Shown here: in pieces, positions 25,101 to 33,600 of the stretch
How positions within the stretch are numbered: position 1 is the stretch's first letter
Layout: every line of letters starts with the position of its first letter
DNA from: Anaerolineales bacterium HSG24
Lineage (GTDB): Bacteria > Chloroflexota > Anaerolineae > 4572-78 > J111
DNA: 39,106 bases
Assembly: GCA_030377895.1 (NCBI GenBank)
Contig: JAUCGB010000030.1
Span: forward strand, 1 to 39,106
Direction of reading: 5' to 3'
Position numbers and translations under genes: made by a program
The notes under the pieces: model-generated
What the model was told of the DNA's origin: nothing
Databases searched by the model: none
Seen by the model: only the letters and a program-made list of their open reading frames with translations

Positions 25101-25759
25101 GTACCAAAGGTTAAAGCCCGCACTAGTGCATCAATTTCTTCAGCACTCTGTTGCCATGATATAACTCCCCCCCTATCAGGTCGTTTATATAACGAGAAAT
25201 AGGTACGTTGGTCTAAACCTTGAGGTATAGGAGTTACTTGGGTGTGGTTAAGGTCTGAGACCAACTCACGAAACGCCTCAATCGCCGCTTCGTAACATTT
25301 GGTATTAAGCGTTAGTGCCGTATCATCAGAGGTTATATTAACCTGCTTTTGTTTTAATATATCACCCGCATCAATCTTGTCGGTCATGATATGCCACGTA
25401 ATACCGTGCTTCGTTTCTTGGTTCATAATAGCCCATGAGGTAGCATACATTCCTCCATAAGCGGGCAAAGGGGCATCATGGTAGTTAATTGGGTATTGAC
25501 GAGGTAAGGCTAATATTTCTGGAGGTAGGATGTAATCATTGACAATACTGAATAAATAATCAAACGGCTGTTTTGTTAGCTGTTTAAGTGAGTTGTTTGA
25601 GGGGGTATAACATGGGATATTGTTCTTATTAGCCCATTGTTTCACTATTGGGTCTGATGAGAAGATTCCATGAATGTGGTTTTTAAGTTGTAGTAATATA
25701 TCGGCACACTGAATTGGCAACGTGCTATTCCCGATGATAAAACAACTGAAGTTACGCAC
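22187..25759 (-). CDS. NRPS 1: formyltransferase - partial C - A(Asn) - T loading module
   Basis: This 1190-residue protein is the starting module. Residues about 1-290 form a formyltransferase domain of the methionyl-tRNA formyltransferase fold, with the catalytic triad N92, H94 and D130 (INYHDAPLPAYGG, IDAGDIL); it should formylate the bound amino acid. Residues about 290-560 resemble only the C-terminal lobe of a condensation domain, and no HHxxxDG is present. An adenylation domain follows (about 575-1075, YTSGSTGQPKG). Its specificity residues D-L-T-K-I-G-E-V-G are identical to those of NRPS 2 and suggest asparagine. The thiolation domain carries GGHS (S1131) near the end. Linear gramicidin synthetase LgrA offers a precedent for formylating loading modules. 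It overlaps NRPS 2 by ATGA and lies 56 bases after the transporter gene. Confidence 0.9.
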   Translation of the reverse strand: MRNFSCFIIGNSTLPIQCADILLQLKNHIHGIFSSDPIVKQWANKNNIPCYTPSNNSLKQLTKQPFDYLFSIVNDYILPPEILALPRQYPINYHDAPLPAYGGMYATSWAIMNQETKHGITWHIMTDKIDAGDILKQKQVNITSDDTALTLNTKCYEAAIEAFRELVSDLNHTQVTPIPQGLDQRTYFSLYKRPDRGGVISWQQSAEEIDALVRALTFGTYPNYLGMSKIAIRQHFVIVTKLKRLTSTSMLSPGTITHIDEIVFTVSTSTNDIMIQELLTLDGLPFSINEFITHYQLHVGDKLPELAFDMADTLTTTYTRICKHELFWLKRLETLELLNLPYFSHIPTPISNSEITVTSLSIPIATEIITSVYHHYGSLPQFLSSVFIAYLARLTDTDIFDCGLDVKTMLSLPDHFFAPQIPLRIEINPDHSFTDTHQTIQNQIDLTIQHVSYAQDITVRYPQLQSAPSFQVVIAYCDTYQPPTNTVLTCLIPLDEADGASIQWLYNPQQLAQTDVNRMARQFTCFLGGIVKSPHSPLWKVSLLNQTDLQQLLIEHNNTRIEYPLKFIHHLFEEQVKQFPDQIAVICERDRLTYTELNQQSNQLAHYLQTLGVGPETLVGICIEPSITVMVGLLGILKAGAAYLPLDPFYPTERLNFMVENSQISFLVIEQQFVAQFQKTSLQHVIIDKDWETVATQPIENPISQNSSDDLAYVIYTSGSTGQPKGTMISHRGLINYLNWARQAYNVTDGTGAPVHTSISFDLTITSLFLPLLVGRTITLLSTYQGSEALSHILRTKQEFSLIKITPAHLDMLSQLLHPQDITGQVNRFIIGGEALRNEHLTFWQQHTPQTKLINEYGPTETVVGCCTYEVSPKETFADTVPIGRPIANTQLYVLNRYRQPVPVGVSGELYIGGHGVGRGYLNLSEQTTKKFIPVSECELPLSLPLDAHSRRLYKTGDIVRYLPDGNLEFLGRSDNQVKIRGYRIELDEIASTLNQHPDVDEVVVTMYDKQNKNKQLGAYLVLKNQVDLPESMTDTQRLTNIQVFLTAKLPEYMVPTTFTIIETIPLTSNGKVDHHILETFNNNATQTDALETYIAPRNTIEETLVLIWQTVLDIERVGVQDNFFSLGGHSLLATQIISQIRDNFQVEISLRSLFEGPTIAELTQHIETLYWIKQTALDMINSKREEGEI

Positions 25760-25815
25760 TGTGTAATAGTCCTGTAGTTTTCTGGAACCCTTTGGGGGTC
25801 TATTTGCGGTATAAA

Positions 25816-28800
25816 CTATTCATACTGGTCAAACAATTTATGTAATTCGCGCGGTTTTGTTCGAGTTAGACCAACGACTTGGTCGTTGACCTCTCGTAGA
25901 CGTTGACTGAGAACATTAATAAGTTCTAGTGAAAGATCGGGATAACGACGAGCCAAAACGACTAGTGGCTCACGGCGTAGACGCAAAGCTAACGTATCCT
26001 GTATGGCTATTGCAGAGTTGGTACGTGGGCTATTATCAAAGAGGTTCATCTCACCAAAATAGGAGTGAGCATCAATCGTTGCTAAACGGGCAAAAGATCC
26101 CTTCCTTTTCCCTTCCTGCTCAATTGCTACTTTTCCACTAACTACTACATATAAGATGCCACCCGCATCACCTTCCTTAAAGATACGCGTATCCTCTTCA
26201 AAAAGTTCTTCTTCACACACAGTACTTAAAGTTTTAAGTTGGTCAATCGTCATCCCTTGGAAGAAAGGGACTTTTTTCAAAAAGATAATTTTTTCAATAG
26301 CGGAGAGCATAAATTCCTCCTCATTGATAATATCATTTTCTTTACCTCTCATCAGATGACTAGCAGAATGGGCTATCATTCTCATTTCGACAATTTGTAA
26401 TCCCGCCATCATTCTTTTGGCTGATTGGGCCGCTATCCGTACTTCTATATCTGTATCTGTAATAGCATCATCCACAATCTCTGCAATTTCGGCTTGTGTC
26501 TTAAATGGAAGTATCAGTTCCGTGGATGACATTCTTGACGGTGTCTCTGCTGTTTCTTGCTCACTTGTATCCGTCAGCATAGCTAACGGGTTTCTTCTCC
26601 GTTTACGACGAGATGAAGGCTCTTTTTTCTCGTCAGTATCTTTTTCATTCTCGCCTAACATGTCAAGCAAATCAAGTGAGCCTTTACGTGACTTCCGAGA
26701 ATTTTTCCTTGATGTAGCCGTATCTCCCAATTTGGCTGAGGGTTTTTTACGTCGGGACTTCTTTTTCGAGCCAGTTGTTGCGGCCAGAGTCATTGCCATT
26801 TCACCAAGGGCAAAAATCATAACAGCCTGAAACCAAGAGTTATCTGTATTAGAGGTGAATTCCTTGATAATTTTGGTTGAATTAGGATGATTCATATCCC
26901 ATGTTTCTTGGCTAAGTTGTATCAAGAATTCAGGGGAGGTTGCTGGATTTACCAACGGGCCGATTAATTTTGCTGTTTGAGGTGTAGTTATAGTTTCTAA
27001 GGCTTCTAGGGCATTTGCTTGTATGTGTTCATCAAGACTTCGCAATGATGTCAAAATAATATCCATCGTCTTATCTTCATGCAGGGCAGATAGAAGATAG
27101 AAGATTTCATCTAGCAATTGCTGATTTTGTTCTTGTAAGGTGCTTTGTAAGACAACAATACTGGTGTAGTTGATATAGGTTTGCAAGGCATCTAAATAGC
27201 CATAATTACGGTATATGCTTAACAGGTTGCTGGTAACATAAGTTGATATGAGCGATCCAAACTCCTGTTTGTTGATTCGGCTTAATATAATAGCCGCTAT
27301 TTTTTGCAATTCTGGTTGAGATGAGTTAAGTTTAGGGTGAATAACCGGAATAACTGACTTGCCTATTTTTACCATCTCTGTTACGGCTGTTGAACGTACC
27401 GTAGGGCTAGTATCTGTGAGTGCTTGAACCAATACTTGATTGGCTTCTTTACTACTCAGATGACTATAAGTAACCAATGTTGCTTGACGAATACGCTCCA
27501 CAGGGTCATTAATGAGCGAATTCATTTGCTGTAAAATTAGCTCCGATAATTGCTCTGTCATCGGGTTCGTAGAAATCTTCTCCAGAGCAAGTACTGCTTG
27601 TAACCGGATTTGGTCGTGGGAATTGTTTAAAAATGTAGTTAATCGGAAAACTGGTTTTGTTACATTATGTAGACTGCGCGAGGTACGGATATCAGCAATT
27701 TCCCCCAATACACGAATACCTTGCATACATTGGTTGGGATCTTCGAGACTTAAAATTTGATTTAAAGCATCGATGGCTCGTGGCAAAGCATAAAAATCCT
27801 CAACATCAGCCAATATCATGAGCGTTTGTACTCGCACCTTAATCTCTGAATCATCTAACATCTGTAAGACTAAAGAAAGAAACTGCTCATCTTTGATACT
27901 CTTTAACTGCTCCAAACCACTCAAAGCCGATTGGCGAACATTACCACTAGGGTCTGTGAGTAAATCGACATAGAGTTGTTCGACTTCCTTACCAGACATC
28001 TCGGTGGCAACCATAACATCAATAATACCGGCCCTATTGGCGATTGTAGTTTCTCGAACAGCTTTAGTAAGGATAGAAGTGGCTTGACTACCACCAATTT
28101 GGCTAATAATATTAGCCATAAAGAGCATAAATTCGGGGTCGTCACTCTCGGTAAATTTCTGCTCTAAAAATTTAAGCGTTTCTGGGTCTACCGCACTCAA
28201 TTCTGAACTGTTGCGAGCAAATAAAAAAGAAAAATCTTCTTGTTCTAATAGTTTAATAAGGGCTTGGCTATATAGTTTGCGGATAACAAGTGTACTACCT
28301 AAATAGGCAACCGCCAATCCTCCAATTAACGGGATAATCAACAGTGTAACATCCATCAATGTAACAATAACGAGCAGTAAGCCACCAATTAATAACCCAA
28401 TTTGTGTCAGCAAACCACTCACAAAGGCACGCGCTCGACCCTTTATCTTTAGAGAAACAGCGTTATAAAGCAACCCCTCTATCGGAAATTGAAAGGCTAG
28501 TCGGAAATCGGTTCGAGCTAAATATGCCGCTGATGCACTAAACAAGTTGGGTGAAAAGATAAGCCCGGTACAGATAGCCAAGTTACCTACCGGAAAAATT
28601 AAACTGGCATTACCCAACCCTAACCGAGCAATAATACGGCTGATACCAAACATAAGCATGGGGACAACAAAAAAGTTAGATACAGCGACCAACTTACCTA
28701 GAAAATCAGCCAAATCGGTAGCTGTACTAAATTCGTTTAATAAAAGCTCAGTTGAACGATACTCTAACAAGGCTAAAAGTATCATTAATAACAAGGTGCT

Positions 28801-29559
28801 AATCGCTATCCAGCGTAAGTAATTTGATTCAATGGTATAGCGATATCCTTCTCGAATATTGTCGATATAAGACGATGCATGCTTTTTTTGGGAGGTAGGG
28901 GTAGTTGACGAACTGTAGTCAGCAGAATTTTGAGTTTCGTTAATTAAATATGGTAAGCCCCAAACGATACCCATCATAACAAAATGTGTCAGGAACCAGA
29001 TGAATACAATTACTTGAGGATTGCCATCAAAAAGACTATTCAAATAAGCCATGCTCAAGCCTGCCAAAATCCCTCCTACTCGATACCCCGCGTTAACAAC
29101 AGGTAAAACACGTTTGGCAGCTTGAGTATTGTAGAAGTTATTAAAATAGGTGGCCTGATGTGGATTAATAACGGCGATTAAAGCTATTCCCCATAAATAT
29201 AAGAATGGATAAGCGATAGATTCATAGTTGAATTGGAGTAAAATTAACCCAAAAACAATACCGACACATTCAATACAAAAAATGATATTATGTAATTTAT
29301 CATCTGCAATACGATCAACAAAGGGGGTATAAACAGTGATTGCTACCACAGAAGCGATAGCAATCATAACTAATATCCAAGGTAATGTTTCAAGCCCTGA
29401 TCCTCCTTGTAGTTGTAAAAATGCCGCATACGAAATTGTTAAACCCCAAGTAAACCCCGCGCTACTTAAAATAGCTATTACAAATAAAAGGATGGTGCGA
29501 GGCCATTCTTCAGTTTTTATATTGAACAATTGATTAAGTGAGGATTGGATCGCTTTCAT
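25816..29559 (-). CDS. MFS/NTT-like transporter fused to HEAT repeats and a cyclic-nucleotide-binding domain
   Basis: This 1247-residue protein begins with about 12 membrane segments (1-430) resembling MFS and nucleotide-transporter (Npt/ATP:ADP antiporter-like) proteins. HEAT repeats follow (about 460-920), then a basic, Ser/Lys/Arg-rich linker (about 927-1000). A CRP-type cyclic-nucleotide-binding domain occupies about 1094-1215. Its phosphate-binding cassette is YFGEMNLFDNSPRTNSA, which keeps the FGE and RT residues that hold the cyclic phosphate. Transport is thus probably gated by cAMP or cGMP, and a cyclase is encoded just upstream. The NRPS genes follow within 56 bases, so export of their product is plausible but unproven. 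The start is ATG 29559, with a possible gagtg ribosome site, rather than GTG 29568. Confidence 0.85.
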   Translation of the reverse strand: MKAIQSSLNQLFNIKTEEWPRTILLFVIAILSSAGFTWGLTISYAAFLQLQGGSGLETLPWILVMIAIASVVAITVYTPFVDRIADDKLHNIIFCIECVGIVFGLILLQFNYESIAYPFLYLWGIALIAVINPHQATYFNNFYNTQAAKRVLPVVNAGYRVGGILAGLSMAYLNSLFDGNPQVIVFIWFLTHFVMMGIVWGLPYLINETQNSADYSSSTTPTSQKKHASSYIDNIREGYRYTIESNYLRWIAISTLLLMILLALLEYRSTELLLNEFSTATDLADFLGKLVAVSNFFVVPMLMFGISRIIARLGLGNASLIFPVGNLAICTGLIFSPNLFSASAAYLARTDFRLAFQFPIEGLLYNAVSLKIKGRARAFVSGLLTQIGLLIGGLLLVIVTLMDVTLLIIPLIGGLAVAYLGSTLVIRKLYSQALIKLLEQEDFSFLFARNSSELSAVDPETLKFLEQKFTESDDPEFMLFMANIISQIGGSQATSILTKAVRETTIANRAGIIDVMVATEMSGKEVEQLYVDLLTDPSGNVRQSALSGLEQLKSIKDEQFLSLVLQMLDDSEIKVRVQTLMILADVEDFYALPRAIDALNQILSLEDPNQCMQGIRVLGEIADIRTSRSLHNVTKPVFRLTTFLNNSHDQIRLQAVLALEKISTNPMTEQLSELILQQMNSLINDPVERIRQATLVTYSHLSSKEANQVLVQALTDTSPTVRSTAVTEMVKIGKSVIPVIHPKLNSSQPELQKIAAIILSRINKQEFGSLISTYVTSNLLSIYRNYGYLDALQTYINYTSIVVLQSTLQEQNQQLLDEIFYLLSALHEDKTMDIILTSLRSLDEHIQANALEALETITTPQTAKLIGPLVNPATSPEFLIQLSQETWDMNHPNSTKIIKEFTSNTDNSWFQAVMIFALGEMAMTLAATTGSKKKSRRKKPSAKLGDTATSRKNSRKSRKGSLDLLDMLGENEKDTDEKKEPSSRRKRRRNPLAMLTDTSEQETAETPSRMSSTELILPFKTQAEIAEIVDDAITDTDIEVRIAAQSAKRMMAGLQIVEMRMIAHSASHLMRGKENDIINEEEFMLSAIEKIIFLKKVPFFQGMTIDQLKTLSTVCEEELFEEDTRIFKEGDAGGILYVVVSGKVAIEQEGKRKGSFARLATIDAHSYFGEMNLFDNSPRTNSAIAIQDTLALRLRREPLVVLARRYPDLSLELINVLSQRLREVNDQVVGLTRTKPRELHKLFDQYE

Positions 29560-29701
29560 GAATAACACTCAAAATGACATGGCAATACCCAAATGTCGGA
29601 TAACAGTAAAAATTCAGCCATATCAATTCCACAAGTTTTTAGCGGGAATTTAGGCATGTCACCTGTGGATTTCACTAAAAATATACGGGTAAACGGTTAG
29701 A

Positions 29702-29761
29702 TAAAAACAAAACAAGGGTTGGAGAAACAGACCTATTAGACCAGTTATTAGCCTCCAACCC
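29702..29761 (-). terminator. Terminator after the cyclase-MinD pair
   Basis: On the minus strand gggttggag (29753-29761) pairs with ctccaaccc (29716-29724) across 28 bases. A T-rich run (complement of 29702-29715) follows. It separates the cyclase-MinD transcript from the transporter-NRPS transcript. The long loop lowers confidence. Confidence 0.55.
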
Positions 29762-29809
29762 CCTTTATAAACCTAGATATAGGTTATGAACAACACCCAT
29801 AACTTTTTA

Positions 29810-30571
29810 TTACGATGCCATCAACACCTTAGCCACATTTTTGACCTTTTGGGTCAAGGGATGATCTGGGTAGTGCAGGGCAAAGATACCCTTCCCGGCC
29901 AAAATCATCATCTCGTCCGAGTGAGGCAAAATAGCCGCAACATTACAATTATAGGCAACTTCCATGTCTCGTTTAATCTGATCAAAGTCAAATGATTCAG
30001 GGGCTTTGTTGACCATCAACTGCATATTCGGCACATTTAACTTGCGCGCCACATCAACCGTGACGGCTGTACCTTGGATATCCTGTTGGTCAGGTCGCAT
30101 CACAATCACCAATCCATCTGAGATTGCAACTGAAAGCAGTGTTTCTTCATTGATGCCCGGATGTGTATCAATAATTAACACATCCAAGTCAAGGTCTTCT
30201 AACAGCTCGTGAAAACCGTCGTTAAGCAAGCCTACATCATAGCCTTCTCGCAGGACGCGAGCAATCTCACCGGCTTTAATGCTAGAGGGTATGAGAAATA
30301 TCTGCCCACTAATAGATACACCTAACTTGTCTGTCATTTCATGGGCGGTTTCTGCGATTTCGCATTTACCCCACAAATAATCATTTAAAGTATGCCCCAT
30401 TTCTTCTGGCTCTAAACCAAATAAAACGTGGATACCGGGCGATTGAATATCTGTATCAATCACACCTATTCTAAGTCCTTGGGATGCCAAAATTGCTGCA
30501 AGATTGGCTGTTGTGTTTGATTTACCTGTACCACCCCTAAAGGAGTGAATGGAGATAATCCTTGGGTCCAT
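29810..30571 (-). CDS. MinD/ParA-like ATPase (copy 2)
   Basis: This 253-residue MinD/ParA-group ATPase has the P-loop HSFRGGTGKSN (9-19), with arginine (R12) in place of the signature lysine. VIDTDIQSPGIH follows, and DVLIIDTHPG is the Walker B region. It is paralogous to the ATPase at 12392-13141. The ATG at 30571 has a ggag site 9 bases upstream and is preferred over TTG 30586. It lies 88 bases after the cyclase, whose C-terminus carries the same winged-helix domain that precedes the other ATPase. A terminator follows. No partition partner (ParB, parS) or MinC/MinE gene is seen, so a role in positioning a signalling complex is more likely than one in division-site selection. That is inference. 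Confidence 0.88.
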   Translation of the reverse strand: MDPRIISIHSFRGGTGKSNTTANLAAILASQGLRIGVIDTDIQSPGIHVLFGLEPEEMGHTLNDYLWGKCEIAETAHEMTDKLGVSISGQIFLIPSSIKAGEIARVLREGYDVGLLNDGFHELLEDLDLDVLIIDTHPGINEETLLSVAISDGLVIVMRPDQQDIQGTAVTVDVARKLNVPNMQLMVNKAPESFDFDQIKRDMEVAYNCNVAAILPHSDEMMILAGKGIFALHYPDHPLTQKVKNVAKVLMAS

Positions 30572-30659
30572 TGTACTCGTCTCCAAATATTTAGTTTACT
30601 ACATAGTTTTAAGATTACATCAACCGTTTTGTTTAAGCAAATTGAGGTTAGTCGTTTGC

Positions 30660-33600
30660 TCAAAAATCCAAGGCTGACCACAACTTACTCGATAGTTTTT
30701 TCTTTGCTTTACGGGCAAATCTGGCTTTGTACCAAACTTTACCATTTGTCTTTACTAATCTGATATGCCCTTTCTCAACCAACGCGGCTAAAACAGGTTC
30801 TACATCGGCGATTGGTCGATTAATGGCTGTGGCAATGTCCGACAGTGTCATTCTGCGTTTACGAGCCAACTTATTCACAATTGTTGACTGTTCGACGGGC
30901 ATATCAAGCAGATCAATCGTTGATATACCCAGATGTAAAATCGCAGTGACAAACTTCTGTAACCAAACTTCATATTCTTCTAAAGGACGGCCAATTTCCA
31001 AGTTTTGCACCAAAACCGTTAAGGCCGTATGCACCGCGCCTTCAGCCTGCTCTAAAGCCGCTTGAGCGATGTTGAGCGCGGTATCGGTTTGCCCCTCTAA
31101 TGCCAACATCCATGCTTTGGATCCTTCTGCCCAAAGTCGCATTTGAGGGGGGAACTCCGTTTCCAACAACATCTCAATATCACCTGAGACGATTGCCGCC
31201 TTGCCCATTGCTGTATTGCTACCTAATTCAGCCGCTTGGGGATAAAGAAAGGAGGCTTGTCCATAACTTCCCTGTAAAGCCATCACATCCGACTGATTTT
31301 CTAAAGCCATCATGCGATAATTATTTGGCGCGTTCGTTAAGCTATATACTTGTTGATAATAGTTGGATGCGCCAGCGTATGCTTCTCGTTCTCTGGCTTT
31401 ATCCCCTGCCATCACCCCATATTTGGCAGCCATTTTTACGTTATCACTACGCATGTAGTGATACACAATCTGCTCTAGGTTCTGTTTATCATCAAGATTT
31501 TTACTTAACCAGTTAGCCAAACGTTTATGCCATTGTTGTCGCTGTTGAAACGAGAGCGTATTGTAAATTGCCTCTTGCATAAGAGGATGACTAAAGTAAT
31601 AGATAGAGCCTCGGCGACGGTTTAAGAATGAAAGGCGGGTAATTTGTTCTAAAGCCTCATGAACCTCATTCTCCTCTATTTGTGACCGAGTTAGTTCTAA
31701 AACTTCCTTATTCCTAAAACCACCTCCTAGAATAGAACAGCGTTTTAATACCTCATGGTAGAGAAGCGGTAGTTCATCTAATCTAGCTAACAACAGTTCG
31801 TGAAGGGTTAACGGTAAGGAGGGAATATATCCTGTCCAGCGAATTTCGTCTGCACTTCTATCGACAATTACCGCGTCCGAACGTGTTAGGGCTTGACATA
31901 ACTCTTCTCCATAAAGGGGATTACCACCAGCATGTTTACAAACCCACTCTGCTAGGTTACGGTCTATTTTACTAGAACACAAGGTGCGTTGTGTAATTTT
32001 TTCGATTGATTCGTCTGATAATGGCAATAATTCAAGACGATTCGCATGAGAGTTAATCGTTTGGTTATGGCTCGTTATAACCAGCATAATGGGCAACGAA
32101 GCAATCCCACTAATTAAGTTTTCGAGTAACTGTAACGATTCACTATCTATCCAATGAGCATCTTCAATGATGACCAGAAGTGGATTCTGTTGGGCCAACA
32201 GGGTTAACAACTCTATCACCAGATTGGGCCAAGTATAGATTTCGTTGCTTTGATTTGTTCGATTCTCTAGGTCGTGAGTTGGTAAAGAAAGAAAATCTAC
32301 TAGATCATCAGCTAGATTTTGCAGACCAAGGGTCAATAAGCGTTCTTGTAGCTGAGATTCTTGGTCAGATAAGGCTAAGTGTTCTAAATCAAGCCAACCG
32401 CTAATTAAATCGCCCCAGCAAGATAAGGGAGTGTGTTTGGTATGGGGTTGGCAATAACCCACCAACAAGGTGACTTTTCGCTCTTTAGCTTGCTCAGCCA
32501 ACTTTGACATAAGCGACGTTTTACCGATACCAGTTTCACCACAAACTAGCCAAACCATTTCCTGTCGATTATCATGTAATTCTGTGAGAGCTTGATTAAG
32601 CTTGGCCTGTTCAGACGTTCGCTCAAGTAGGTCACGCTTCATCATGGGCAAGCGAGTGCCACGCCGTAACTCTCGGACATTGACAATCACCACAGGTTGG
32701 TTAATCCCTTTTAGCTCCACCGCCGGTAACTCATCGCCAATAAAAGCGTTCCGAGTTTGTTGCCAAATATTTGAATCTAGAATAATCTGTCCAGGTTCCG
32801 CTTTGCTCATTAAGCGAGCGGCTCGATTAACCGCAGGGCCAGCAATAACCGACTCACGGCGATAGTTGGCCCCAATTTCACCATTAAAGGTCAGGCCATA
32901 AGTGATGCCACCACGTTGGGTTAGAGGCGGGTCTAGCTCAAACTGTTGATTAAGCCGATTGAGCATATTTGCCAACTGTAATGCCGCCGAGATCGCGTAT
33001 CGAGAGGTACCTTCATGAGACTTAGGAACACCAAAGGTATTAAGGAAGAAAAATCCGACGGCATAAGCATCAATCTGGCTAATAATACCCTCATGTTGCT
33101 GGATGATATGTTTGGCTTGGATAAAATATTCTTGGAATACCTCTGTCGCTATTTCTGGCCCTTGATTGATAGCCAATTCCTCAAGCCCAATAATGTTGAT
33201 AAATTGTGTGGCAACCGGACGAAACTCAGACTGTAACTTACGTCGTCTGTCCGTATTAATCAGTAAGGCCAACATATCTTCGGGAACGAATGGAGCTAGA
33301 CGTTCAACTTGTTTTAAGTTATTTTCAAGCGTATCCATCACCTCGTCAAAGGACATGCCAAAAAACATGGTACTGCCCCGTTTACGAGTAGGCGCGGTAA
33401 TTTCATAATCGCCTAAATCATTTCCCAAATCATCAATCACAAACGCTTCATCCATCGTAAAATGATTTTGGGCAATTGCCAACGCTTGGTCGCCCAACCT
33501 CACTTGACCCGATTTAGCGATGTCTTCCGCCTTCATAGCCTGATACGTTGCCGGGCCACTGACCAGTAACTCCATACGATCTAGTGTACCAACAACTGCC

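Noticed and set aside
26417..26830. 137-codon plus-strand frame inside the transporter fusion gene
   Set aside because: It lies opposite the low-complexity basic linker and HEAT region, and its Ser-rich composition is the mirror of the Lys/Arg/Ser codons on the real strand.
31100..31516. 138-codon plus-strand frame opposite the cyclase
   Set aside because: It is antisense to the TPR-like region, with no family pattern and no ribosome site.
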